From: CAVTHW01 sp963734625
GTDB taxonomy: Bacteria > Acidobacteriota > Terriglobia > Bryobacterales > Bryobacteraceae
Direction of reading: 5' to 3'
Length of the DNA stretch: 64,000 nucleotides
Assembly (NCBI GenBank): GCA_963734625.1
Contig: CAVTHW010000008.1
Location: 62,001-126,000 of the forward strand
Shown here piece after piece: positions 8,539-16,803 of the stretch. Under the pieces are notes generated by a model. It had not been told where the DNA came from. It worked only from the letters and a program-made list of their open reading frames with translations, and made no database searches. Both the position numbers and the translations under genes were made by a program. Position 1 is the stretch's first letter. The number at the start of each line of letters is the position of its first letter.

Positions 8539-10131
8539 CTACCCGGGGAAGTCGACCGTGCGCGCCAGCTTTACCGCCGGGTTCTCGCGAAGCTGCGCGA
8601 GCACCGTCTCGGGCGGTTTCTCGTCGGTCTCGACCACCGCCAGAGCGTCCAGCGGCTCGCGAGGAGCGCCCGGAACATCCCGGCGTCCGAGCGAGAAGCT
8701 GGCGATGTTGATCCCGTTGCGCCCAAGCACCGTGCCCACGTGTCCGATTACGCCCGGCACGTCCTGGTTGCGCATGTAGATGAGGTGGCCGGCCAGCGGC
8801 GCCTCGCAATAAATGCCGTCGACTTGCAACAGCCGGGGCTTGCCCAAAAGCACCGCGCCCTCCACGGTAGTGACACCGGCGTCGGTTTCCAGTTCCAGGC
8901 GGATCGCGTCCATGTGGCCGGCCCGCTTCTCGTGCTTCTCCGTCACGTTGAGGTTTCGCCCGGCGGCGATCTGCATGGCGTTCACCAGGTTCACCTTCTG
9001 GGAGAGCCACTGGTTGAGCACGCCGGCCAGGCCGGCGTTGCGGATCAGATGGGTGTTATTCTCGGCCAGTTTGCGAAGATAGACCAGGCGCACCTCTTTG
9101 GGGCCGCCCGTCGAAATCTGGGCCGCGAAAGAGCCGAGCTTCTCGGCCAGCGAGATGTAGGGCTCGATCGCCTTATATTGCTCCGGGGCGAGCGCCGGCA
9201 TGTTGACAGCGTTGATGGCGATGCCGCTGCGCAGGTATTCGGTCAGTTGCTCGGCGATGCGCACGCCGACGATTTCCTGGGCCTCCTCGGTGGACCCGGC
9301 GATATGAGGCGTGGCCAGCACCGCATCCACGCCAAACAGCGGGGAGTCTGCCGCCGGAGGTTCGACTTCGAACACGTCCAGCGCCGCGCCCGCGACCTTG
9401 CCGGAATCCAGCGCTTCCTTCAGCGCCGCGCCGTCGACCAGTTCGCCTCTGGCGCAATTAACGATGCGCACGCCGGCCTTCATTTTGGCCAAGGCGTCGC
9501 GCGAGATCATGCTGCGGGTCTCGGGAGTCAGCGCCATGTGCAGCGCGATATAATCCGAGGCCGCGTAGAGCGCATCGAGGCTCACCATTTCGAGGCTGAG
9601 GTCCTCCAGCGCGCCGGGGCTGACATACGGGTCGCAAGCCACGATCTTCATCTCGAAGGCGCGCGCCCGGCGGGCCACTTCGCGGCCGATGCTCCCCAGT
9701 CCGATGATCCCGAGCACCTTGCCGCGCAGCTCGTTGCCCATGAACTTCTTCTTCTCCCACTTGCCGGCCTTGGTGGAAGCGCTGGCCTGCGGGATGGAGC
9801 GGGCCATGGCCAGCATCAGCGCCAGCGTGTGCTCGGCCACCGAGACCGCATTGCCGCCGGGGGTGTTCATCACCAGGACGCCGGCGGCTGTGGCGGCGGG
9901 AAGGTCGACGTTATCCACGCCTACGCCCGCCCGGCCAATGGCGCGCAGTTTAGGCGCTTGCTCCAGCACCTGCTTGGTGACCTTCACGGCGCTGCGCACT
10001 ACCAGCGCGTCGGCCTCCGCCAGGTGTTGCGCGTATTCCTTGGGATTGGAGACGATCACATCCCAGCCCGCTTGGGACTTCAGCAGCTCGAGTCCGGCCG
10101 CCGCCATGGGTTCAGCAACGAGGATTTTCAT
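8539..10131 (-). CDS. serA: D-3-phosphoglycerate dehydrogenase, long form
   Basis: 530 residues: the D-2-hydroxyacid dehydrogenase fold with the NAD-binding GIIGLGSIGREVA (about 145-157), NCARGELVDG, and catalytic Arg/Glu/His region ending ATPHIAGST (about 280-288); then an intervening ASB-type domain and a C-terminal ACT domain (about 455-530, QDVPGVIGHVGTVLGRNGIN region). This is the long Bacillus/Mycobacterium-type SerA. It oxidises 3-phosphoglycerate in the first step of serine synthesis, and the ACT domain implies feedback control by serine. Nine bases separate it from the upstream aminotransferase, giving a two-gene serine operon. Confidence 0.96.
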   Translation of the reverse strand: MKILVAEPMAAAGLELLKSQAGWDVIVSNPKEYAQHLAEADALVVRSAVKVTKQVLEQAPKLRAIGRAGVGVDNVDLPAATAAGVLVMNTPGGNAVSVAEHTLALMLAMARSIPQASASTKAGKWEKKKFMGNELRGKVLGIIGLGSIGREVARRARAFEMKIVACDPYVSPGALEDLSLEMVSLDALYAASDYIALHMALTPETRSMISRDALAKMKAGVRIVNCARGELVDGAALKEALDSGKVAGAALDVFEVEPPAADSPLFGVDAVLATPHIAGSTEEAQEIVGVRIAEQLTEYLRSGIAINAVNMPALAPEQYKAIEPYISLAEKLGSFAAQISTGGPKEVRLVYLRKLAENNTHLIRNAGLAGVLNQWLSQKVNLVNAMQIAAGRNLNVTEKHEKRAGHMDAIRLELETDAGVTTVEGAVLLGKPRLLQVDGIYCEAPLAGHLIYMRNQDVPGVIGHVGTVLGRNGINIASFSLGRRDVPGAPREPLDALAVVETDEKPPETVLAQLRENPAVKLARTVDFPG

Positions 10132-10140
10132 GATTGTCTC

Positions 10141-11313
10141 TCACGCGCCTGCGGCCAGCTTCACTCCGGCTGCTTCGGCATAAACTTTCTGTACCGCCGC
10201 CACGCCCTTTCCGAATTGAACCGGATGCCCGTTGGCGGCCAAAATGATCTCCAGTTCCGCTACCACGCCGAACAGGTCGGCGAAATCGAAGTAGCCCAGG
10301 TGCGCGATCCTAAAGATCTTGCCTTTCATCGAGCCCTGGCCGTTGGCGATGATGGCGCCAAACTTGTTCCGGTACTCCTTGACGATCACGCCGGAATCCA
10401 TACCGGCCGGGGCCTTCACCGCGGTGACCGAAGAGGCCGGGGACTCGGGCGAGAACAACTCCAGGCCCAGCGCCGCCGCCGCTTCCCGGGTGGCCCGCGC
10501 CAGCAGTTGAGCGTTCTCGGTAAGCTTGTCCATCCCCACCGACTTGATGTACTTCAGCGCCGTGCCGAGGGCGATGATCAGGGACGTGTTGGGCGTCCAG
10601 CTCGACTCGCCCAGCGCCGCGTTCTTCCTTTCCTTCTTCAAGTCGAAGTAGTAGTGCGGCAGGCTGGCCGTTTCGGCACGCTGCCAGGCCTTGGGACTGA
10701 CCGCGAGGAAGGCCAGGCCGGGCGGGATCATGAAGGCTTTCTGCGATCCGCCCACCACTACGTCGAGGCCCCAACCGTCGATGTCTAGAGGCATGGTGCC
10801 CAGACCGGTGATCGCGTCCACCACGAAGATGGCGTCGGTCTTGGCGATCGCCTGACCCATGGCACGGACGTCATGCTGGGCGCCGGTCGAGGTCTCGGAT
10901 GCCTGCACGAACACGCCGCGCGCATCGGGGTTGGCGGCCAGAGCCGCCTCCACTTGCTCGGGCTTGACCGTGCTCCCGTACTCCGCCTTCAGCACGACCG
11001 CTTCCAGGCCGAAGGCCTTGGCCATCTCGACCCAGCGTTCGCCGAATTTACCGGCCGAGCAGACGATGACCTTCTCGCCCTTGGAGAACAGGTTCGAGAT
11101 GGAGGATTCCATCGCGCCCGATCCGGAAGCCACCAGAATAAGCACGTCGTTGGACGTGCCCATCACCTCTTTCAAGTCGGACAGGGTCGCCCGGTAGATG
11201 TTGCGGAAGTCTTCGGTCCGATGATGAATGTCGGAGCCCATCATGGCGTGGAGGGCCGGCGGGTACAGCGGTGTCGGCCCCGGGGTCAGGAGTCGAGTTT
11301 TTCTTATATGCAT
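10141..11313 (-). CDS. Class-V aminotransferase (serine-pyruvate/alanine-glyoxylate type), probable phosphoserine aminotransferase substitute
   Basis: 390 residues of the fold-type I PLP family. It begins RLLTPGPTPLYPP, the substrate-loop signature of the alanine-glyoxylate aminotransferase group, and contains VVGGSQKAFMIPPG (about 180-193), where the Lys is the likely PLP Schiff-base residue. It is immediately upstream of serA. In several lineages such an enzyme replaces SerC, so a role in making phosphoserine is inferred from context, while direct glyoxylate or pyruvate transamination remains possible. Confidence 0.88.
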   Translation of the reverse strand: MHIRKTRLLTPGPTPLYPPALHAMMGSDIHHRTEDFRNIYRATLSDLKEVMGTSNDVLILVASGSGAMESSISNLFSKGEKVIVCSAGKFGERWVEMAKAFGLEAVVLKAEYGSTVKPEQVEAALAANPDARGVFVQASETSTGAQHDVRAMGQAIAKTDAIFVVDAITGLGTMPLDIDGWGLDVVVGGSQKAFMIPPGLAFLAVSPKAWQRAETASLPHYYFDLKKERKNAALGESSWTPNTSLIIALGTALKYIKSVGMDKLTENAQLLARATREAAAALGLELFSPESPASSVTAVKAPAGMDSGVIVKEYRNKFGAIIANGQGSMKGKIFRIAHLGYFDFADLFGVVAELEIILAANGHPVQFGKGVAAVQKVYAEAAGVKLAAGA

Positions 11314-11346
11314 AGGATTATGTAGTCCTCTAGAATATCAGACATC

Positions 11347-11793
11347 ATGCCTCTTCTTGAAAGGATTCAACAGGAAATTGCACAGGCGATGAAAGCCCGG
11401 GACGAGCTCCGCCTGGGAGCCCTGCGGCTGATCAAGACCGCCCTGAAGAAACACGAGGTGGACGCCATGAAGCCGCTGGACGAGGCCACCGAAATACAGG
11501 TACTCAAGAGACTGGCGAGCCAGCGCGCCGAGGCCCAGGAGATCTTCAGCAAAGCCGGCCGGCCGGAGCTGGCCGAGAAGGAGGCAGCCGAGCTGCGCAT
11601 CGTCGAGTCGTTCCTGCCCGCGGCGCCCACCGACGAGGAGATGGACGCGGCGATCGCAGCCGCGCTGGCCGAGACGGGCATAACCTCGGTCAAGCAGATG
11701 GGTGTGGTGATGAAGGCCGCCCAGGCCCGGCTCGCGGGCAAGCGGGTGGACGGAAAAGTCCTCAGCGACAAAGTGCGGGGCAGGCTAAGCTAG
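11347..11793 (+). CDS. GatB/YqeY domain protein
   Basis: 148 residues, all helical, with the family hallmarks RDELRLGALRLIKTALKKHE, a central LKRLASQR region, and the C-terminal MGVVMKAAQARLAGKRVDGK. The domain is the tRNA-binding tail of GatB; free-standing YqeY copies are widespread and are thought to act on tRNA-dependent amidation or tRNA binding, though their function is not well established. It starts 33 bases from the divergent aminotransferase and ends a few bases from the convergent ArsD-like gene. Confidence 0.92.
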   Translation: MPLLERIQQEIAQAMKARDELRLGALRLIKTALKKHEVDAMKPLDEATEIQVLKRLASQRAEAQEIFSKAGRPELAEKEAAELRIVESFLPAAPTDEEMDAAIAAALAETGITSVKQMGVVMKAAQARLAGKRVDGKVLSDKVRGRLS

Positions 11794-11798
11794 CGGGG

Positions 11799-12149
11799 TC
11801 AGCCGCAGCATTTTCCGGTTTGGAGCCCCACCAACTCGGCCAGTTCCTGCCGGGAGGGATAGCCTCCCAGGCTCGCGATGCTTCCGTCGACCAAGATGAG
11901 CGGCAGACAGGGTATTCCCTCTTCCGAAAGCGCGGCCTTCACCACGTCGTTGCCCGCGAAGGCCTGAGGATGCTGCGCGAGGTTGTAGCGTTCCACCGGA
12001 ATCCCTTGCGCCGACAGCCATTCGAGGTCCGCGGCGAATTGGAGCAGCGCCGGATCCGTCATCGGAATATGCGCGCCGGCCGGGCAACACAGAGGCGCAT
12101 CGTAAACCTGTAGTTTAGGCAACACTCCAGTCTGCCACGGGGCGGACAT
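11799..12149 (-). CDS. ArsD-like arsenic metallochaperone, orphan
   Basis: About 116 residues with the thioredoxin-like ArsD pattern: LQVYDAPLCCPAG (about 14-25), then DPALLQFAADLEWLSAQGI, VERYNLAQHPQAFA and CLPLILVDG. ArsD carries As(III) to the ArsA ATPase using Cys12, Cys13 and Cys18; here the CC pair is kept but the third position is His (CCPAGAH). Two more Cys lie at the end (KCCG). No arsA, arsB or arsR is in the window. ATG 12149 is chosen because homology begins just after; an ATG at 12185 in the same frame would overlap the divergent neighbour. It may bind another metal or be a redox protein. Confidence 0.8.
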   Translation of the reverse strand: MSAPWQTGVLPKLQVYDAPLCCPAGAHIPMTDPALLQFAADLEWLSAQGIPVERYNLAQHPQAFAGNDVVKAALSEEGIPCLPLILVDGSIASLGGYPSRQELAELVGLQTGKCCG

Positions 12150-12183
12150 CGCGTGAGGAATGCTAGAGTGATGGAGTTTGGCC

Positions 12184-13800
12184 ATGCTCAGCTACGCGCG
12201 GGGACCTGAGGTCCCGCTCCTGGAAAAGACGATCCACCAACTTCTGGACGAGGCGGCGGCGCGCTGTCCGGATCAGGAGGCGGTCGTCTCGCGGTGTCAG
12301 GGAATCAGGCTGACCTACCGGCAACTCCGGGATGAGTCGCGGCGCGTTGCGCGCGGCCTGTGGAGCTTGGGTATTGGGCCGGGCGATCGCGTCGGAATGT
12401 GGTCCACGACCTGCGTCGAGTGGATCTACCTTCAGACCGCCGTGGCCCGCCTGGGGGCGGTGCTGGTGAACCTGAATCCGGCCTACCGGGTGCTCGATCT
12501 GGGGCCCATCCTTTCCCGATCCCGCATCAAAGCGCTCTTCTTCCACGAGAAAGACCAACGTGCGGATTACGCCGGGATCCTGGCCGAAGCCAGGGAGGGC
12601 CAGGACCTCCCCCTCGGGCACCCGATCCGGCTGGAGTCCGGGGATTGGGACCGGATGATCGAGGGCGGCCAGGACTTCCCCGAGATCGCCGTCAGCCCTA
12701 AGGACACCGTCAACATCCAGTACACCTCGGGCACCACCGGCGCCCCCAAGGGCGTGCTGCTGACGCACCATAACTTGGTCAACAACGGGAACTTGATGGG
12801 GAACAACATGCGGATCACCGCGCGCGACCGCATTTGTGCGCCCGTCCCGCTTTACCACTGCTTCGGCTGCGTCATCGGCGTAATGGTGGCGATGACGCAC
12901 GATGCGACTCTGGTGCTGCCCGCCGCCCAGTTCGATCCGCTGGCCACACTCGAAGCAGTTGAGGCGGAGCGGTGTACCGCGCTCTATGGTGTGCCGACCA
13001 TGTTCATCGCCGAGTTCGAGCACCCGGAATTCAGCCGCTTCGACCTGAGCTCGCTGCGAACCGGCGTGATGGCCGGCTCACCCTGCCCGATCGAACTGAT
13101 GAAGCGGGTAGCCGGCGAGATGCACTGTGCCGAACTCACGATCGTGTATGGGCAGACCGAGACTTCGCCGGGCATCACCCAGTCGGCAACCGGCGATTCG
13201 CTGGAGTTGCGGGTGACCACCGTGGGACGGCCGCTGCCCAATACCGAGGTGAAGCTGGTGGACCCCGCGACCGGGCGGACCGTGGAGATCGGCGAGCACG
13301 GAGAGCTTTGCACCCGCGGCTACCTGGTCATGCGGGGTTACGATGCGGACTCGCAAGGCACTGCCCAAGTGATCGACGCCGAGGGTTGGCTGCACACCGG
13401 GGACCTGGCCCTGCAGCGTCCGGACGGCTGCTTCCGTATCACCGGCCGGGCCAAGGACATGATCAGCCGCGGCGGGGAGAAGGTATATCCGCGCGAGATC
13501 GAGGAGTTCCTGCACCGGCATCCCAAGGTGGCCGATGTTTACGTCGTGGGATTGCCGGATGAGCGTCTAGGCGAGAGCGTGCTGGCCTGGGTCAAACTGA
13601 AGAACGGAACCTCGGCGACGGCGGAGGAACTGCGCCAGTTCTGCAAGGACCAGATCGCCTATTTCAAGATCCCTCGGCACATCCGCTTCGTGGAGTCGTT
13701 TCCCATGACCGCCAACGGGAAAGTGCAGAAGTATCTGATCCGGGAGCAGGAAATCCGCTCGCGCGGGCTGGAGCAGGTGGCCGGCATCGTCACGGCGTAA
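12184..13800 (+). CDS. AMP-forming acyl-CoA synthetase (FadD-like)
   Basis: 538 residues of the ANL superfamily. The phosphate loop YTSGTTGAPKG (about 180-190), VYGQTETSPG, the hinge-region GDLALQRPDGCFRITGRAKDM split across about 400-420, and the C-terminal catalytic Lys in NGKVQKYLIRE are all present. It activates a fatty or other carboxylic acid to the acyl-CoA through an acyl-AMP intermediate. ATG 12184 with GGAG seven bases upstream is preferred over an in-frame TTG at 12178. Alone in its transcription unit; the exact acid cannot be told. Confidence 0.92.
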   Translation: MLSYARGPEVPLLEKTIHQLLDEAAARCPDQEAVVSRCQGIRLTYRQLRDESRRVARGLWSLGIGPGDRVGMWSTTCVEWIYLQTAVARLGAVLVNLNPAYRVLDLGPILSRSRIKALFFHEKDQRADYAGILAEAREGQDLPLGHPIRLESGDWDRMIEGGQDFPEIAVSPKDTVNIQYTSGTTGAPKGVLLTHHNLVNNGNLMGNNMRITARDRICAPVPLYHCFGCVIGVMVAMTHDATLVLPAAQFDPLATLEAVEAERCTALYGVPTMFIAEFEHPEFSRFDLSSLRTGVMAGSPCPIELMKRVAGEMHCAELTIVYGQTETSPGITQSATGDSLELRVTTVGRPLPNTEVKLVDPATGRTVEIGEHGELCTRGYLVMRGYDADSQGTAQVIDAEGWLHTGDLALQRPDGCFRITGRAKDMISRGGEKVYPREIEEFLHRHPKVADVYVVGLPDERLGESVLAWVKLKNGTSATAEELRQFCKDQIAYFKIPRHIRFVESFPMTANGKVQKYLIREQEIRSRGLEQVAGIVTA

Positions 13801-13836
13801 GCCGCTCCGCTCCGGATGTCCCTTCCAAGTTCGCTA

Positions 13837-13865
13837 TTGACAGCACGTCCCTGTGTACATAGAAT
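13837..13865 (+). promoter_or_regulatory. Sigma-70-type promoter of padR
   Basis: A TTGACA -35 box (13837-13842) and a TAGAAT -10 box (13860-13865) are separated by exactly 17 bases. Transcription would begin at about 13872, only 12-13 bases before the padR ATG, so the mRNA may be leaderless or nearly so. This is one of the clearest promoters in the window. Confidence 0.75.
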
Positions 13866-13880
13866 ATCTATGGTTAGATA
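13865..13880. promoter_or_regulatory. Inverted-repeat operator, probably for PadR
   Basis: TATCTA-TGGT-TAGATA is a perfect 6-bp inverted repeat overlapping the -10 box and transcription start. ATCTATGG also recurs as a direct repeat across the padR start. The position fits PadR repressing its own promoter, the usual arrangement for PadR regulators; this is inferred from location and symmetry. Confidence 0.6.
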
Positions 13881-13884
13881 ATCT

Positions 13885-14235
13885 ATGGGAAGATCTTCAT
13901 CCGAGATCCGGTCCGAACTCGTGCCAGGCACGCTCGAAATGCTCATCCTGAGCACGCTCATCCGAGGCCCAATGCACGGCTACGGCATCGCGCGCAGGAT
14001 CGAGGACTCCTCGGGAATGGAGTTGCGCGTTGAGGAGGGGTCGCTCTATCCGGCTCTACAGCGGATGTTGAGGAAGGGATGGGTCACCGCGGAGTGGGCC
14101 GTGACCGAGAACAAGCGGGAGGCGCGCTACTACCGCCTGACACGCAGCGGCCGGAAGCAGCTCGGCCAGGAGGTGGACAAGTTCCGGCGCGTCACCAGCG
14201 CCATCGAGAGGACGCTTCGGCCGGCGGAAGGTTGA
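13885..14235 (+). CDS. PadR-family transcriptional regulator
   Basis: 116 residues with the PadR winged-helix pattern: LVPGTLEMLILSTLIRGPMHGYGIA, EEGSLYPALQRMLRKGW, and RRYYRLT-like REARYYRLTRSG. PadR proteins bind DNA as dimers and usually repress. The gene has a strong promoter with an internal palindrome and little or no ribosome site before its ATG. It is followed two bases after its stop by the large permease gene, so it probably controls that transporter, a common Acidobacterial pairing. Confidence 0.93.
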   Translation: MGRSSSEIRSELVPGTLEMLILSTLIRGPMHGYGIARRIEDSSGMELRVEEGSLYPALQRMLRKGWVTAEWAVTENKREARYYRLTRSGRKQLGQEVDKFRRVTSAIERTLRPAEG

Positions 14236-14237
14236 TC

Positions 14238-16784
14238 ATGAACGAACTCATACGCAGACTGCGGACGCTGTTCCGGCGGCGCGCCATGGACCGTGAGATG
14301 GAGAAGGAGTTGCAGTTCCATCTCGAAATGAAGGCGCTCGATTCTGGCGACCCCGCGGCGGCGAGGCGCGCGGTGGGAAGCTCGCTGAGCTGGCGGGAAC
14401 AGGCTTGGGACGCCTGGGGCTGGCGATGGCTGGACGAGGTCGCGCGAGATGTTCGCTTTGCCGTCCGTGGCCTTGGCCGGAGTCCCGGCTTTGCTGTGGC
14501 GGCGATCACGACTCTGGCCTTGGGGATCGGAGCCAATTGCCTGATTTTCAGCGTGGTGGATGCGACGGTCCTGAGACCCCTTCCGTTCCGGGAGCCGGAG
14601 CGATTGGTGTCCGTCGCGGCTACGATAGCGAAGATGCCCGGACGGAGTGGAATGCCGAGCCTTTCCACATTCCTGACATGGCGGAAGGCGGGCGTCTTTG
14701 AGGAGTTGGGTGCGCAACGGTATGAAACCTTCGACGTCGGTGGCAACCCCTACCCGGAGCAGATCAGCGGCCAGGAAGCCTCCGCGAGTTTCTTCCGGGT
14801 CCTCGGCGTCCAACCCGAATTGGGGCGCACGTTTCTTCCGGAAGAGGAGATCCCCGGCGGGAACAACGTGCTGCTAATCAGCCACCGCCTGTGGCGGACG
14901 CGATTCAACGGCAATTCCAAGATCATCGGGTCCAAGATTTCGCTCGGCGGGGCAAGGTCCGGTGTCTTCACCATCGTCGGAGTGCTTCCGCCCGCCATTC
15001 AATACGCTGACAGGGGGATCGGAGACGTTTGGGCGCCATTGGTAAAAGAACAAGGCGGCAATCTGGCCGTCGTAGGCAGGCTGAGATCCGGGATGTCTCC
15101 GCAGGCGGCCGGGCAGGCGATTTCGGCATCCGGACAGGGTGCCATGCTACTTCCATATCAGGAGGAACTGGTAGGGCGCATCCGGCCTATGATGCAGATG
15201 CTCGGCGCTGCCGTGTTGCTTGTACTGCTGATCGCATGTGTGAATGTGGCGAATCTCATGCTCGCTCGTGGCGCCGTGCGCGCTCAGGAGTTCGCCGTCC
15301 GCTCGGCGATTGGCGCGGGCCGGGGTCGTCTGTCGCGGCAACTGTTAGTGGAAAGCCTCGTGCTCGCGTTGGCGGGAGGCGCGGCGGGCGCGGCGCTGGC
15401 ATACGCCAGCATGGGCGCGGTGCGGGGCCTGATGCCGAAACGGATCTTCCGGGCCGATGCTGTCTCGGTGGACCTGCGGGTACTCGGCTTCACGCTGGGC
15501 GTTTCCGTGTTGGCCTGCATTCTGTTTGGCTTGCTACCCGCGATGCGCGCCGCGCGCTCCGGACCGCGGCCGGACCTGCTTAGCGTAAGAAGCCGCCCGA
15601 TGGGACGCGGGTTTGCGCGCAGTGCTTTGGTCGTGTCCCAAGTCGCTCTCGCCCTGATGCTGGCAATCGCCGCTGGCCTGATGACCAAGAGCTTCGTGCA
15701 ACTGGTGTGGAAAGACCTTGGGTTCAATCGTCAGGATCTGCTGACTCTGCAAACGGGTCTGCCCATAGATGTTTACAAAGACTCCGCGCGCCGAATTCCC
15801 CTGGAACGGGAGATCACGAGCAGGCTTGGATCCTTGCCCGGCGTCCGGTACGTTGGCATCTCCGATTTTCGGCCACTCGGCCCGGGCATGATGCGGGTTG
15901 CCGCCCGAACCAACTCTGACGAAGCGCGGAAGTCAGCTAGCTTGATGGGGGTTACGCCGAGCTTCTTCGACGCCATGGGAATTCCGGTTCGGCGCGGGCG
16001 TCGGTTCACGGACCAAGATAAGCCTGGTGCTCCGGCGGTGGCGATCGTCAGCGAGGCCGCCGCCCGGCTTTATTGGCCGGGCCGGGACCCCATCGGGCAG
16101 TCCCTTCTGATTCCGGCGGGCAGGGACCCGGAATCCGCCTACTCGGTCGTCGGCGTAGCGGGAGACGCGGTGGGGATGCGCATCACGGACAAGCCTCGTG
16201 CGGCAATCTATGTTCCGCACGCGCAGCGCATGTCAACATCGGCGCTCGACATTGTCGTACGGGTTCAGCCGGGGATTTCGACGGATAACCTGATTCCCGC
16301 GATCCGCGCCCAACTGGCTTTCGTGAATCGCGCCCTCTCGGTGAAAGATGTTCTCACAATGCAGTCCGTGATTTCTTCCGAGTTGGCTCAGGCGCGGTTT
16401 CTGACCGCGGTGCTCGGGACGTTCGCGGCCCTGGCGCTGGCCCTGACTCTGACCGGCATGGCTGGCGTGGTGGCTTACCTTGTCAGCACCCGGACATTCG
16501 AATTCGGAGTGCGCCTGACTTTCGGCGCCACGGGACGGAGCATTCTCGCTCTGATCCTCGGTTACGGCGGACGCCTGGCCCTCATTGGAATCGGCCTCGG
16601 GCTGGCGGGCGCGTGGGGATTGGGCCGGCTGCTCACGTCCTACCTATACGAGGTGAAACCCGGCGACGCGGTGATCATGGCATCCGTTCCGCTGCTGGTC
16701 CTGGCTGCCGTGCTGGTTGCGTGTTATGTGCCCGCCCGCCGGGCCATGCGAATCGATCCCGTTCAGGCGCTGCGGCACAACTGA
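14238..16784 (+). CDS. ADOP-type MacB/FtsX ABC transporter permease
   Basis: 848 residues. A short cytoplasmic N-terminal region with charged helices (1-75) leads to DVRFAVRGLGRSPGFA and a first membrane segment (about 85-110), a MacB-like periplasmic domain (about 115-300), three membrane helices in an FtsX domain (about 310-440), then a second periplasmic domain and a second FtsX domain to the end. This duplicated permease with no ATPase next to it is the 'acidobacterial duplicated orphan permease' form. ATG 14238 follows padR by two bases. Likely extrudes something or does mechanical work at the envelope with an ATPase coded elsewhere. Confidence 0.93.
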   Translation: MNELIRRLRTLFRRRAMDREMEKELQFHLEMKALDSGDPAAARRAVGSSLSWREQAWDAWGWRWLDEVARDVRFAVRGLGRSPGFAVAAITTLALGIGANCLIFSVVDATVLRPLPFREPERLVSVAATIAKMPGRSGMPSLSTFLTWRKAGVFEELGAQRYETFDVGGNPYPEQISGQEASASFFRVLGVQPELGRTFLPEEEIPGGNNVLLISHRLWRTRFNGNSKIIGSKISLGGARSGVFTIVGVLPPAIQYADRGIGDVWAPLVKEQGGNLAVVGRLRSGMSPQAAGQAISASGQGAMLLPYQEELVGRIRPMMQMLGAAVLLVLLIACVNVANLMLARGAVRAQEFAVRSAIGAGRGRLSRQLLVESLVLALAGGAAGAALAYASMGAVRGLMPKRIFRADAVSVDLRVLGFTLGVSVLACILFGLLPAMRAARSGPRPDLLSVRSRPMGRGFARSALVVSQVALALMLAIAAGLMTKSFVQLVWKDLGFNRQDLLTLQTGLPIDVYKDSARRIPLEREITSRLGSLPGVRYVGISDFRPLGPGMMRVAARTNSDEARKSASLMGVTPSFFDAMGIPVRRGRRFTDQDKPGAPAVAIVSEAAARLYWPGRDPIGQSLLIPAGRDPESAYSVVGVAGDAVGMRITDKPRAAIYVPHAQRMSTSALDIVVRVQPGISTDNLIPAIRAQLAFVNRALSVKDVLTMQSVISSELAQARFLTAVLGTFAALALALTLTGMAGVVAYLVSTRTFEFGVRLTFGATGRSILALILGYGGRLALIGIGLGLAGAWGLGRLLTSYLYEVKPGDAVIMASVPLLVLAAVLVACYVPARRAMRIDPVQALRHN

Positions 16785-16803
16785 TCACTTGACGCGGCCC
16801 GGC

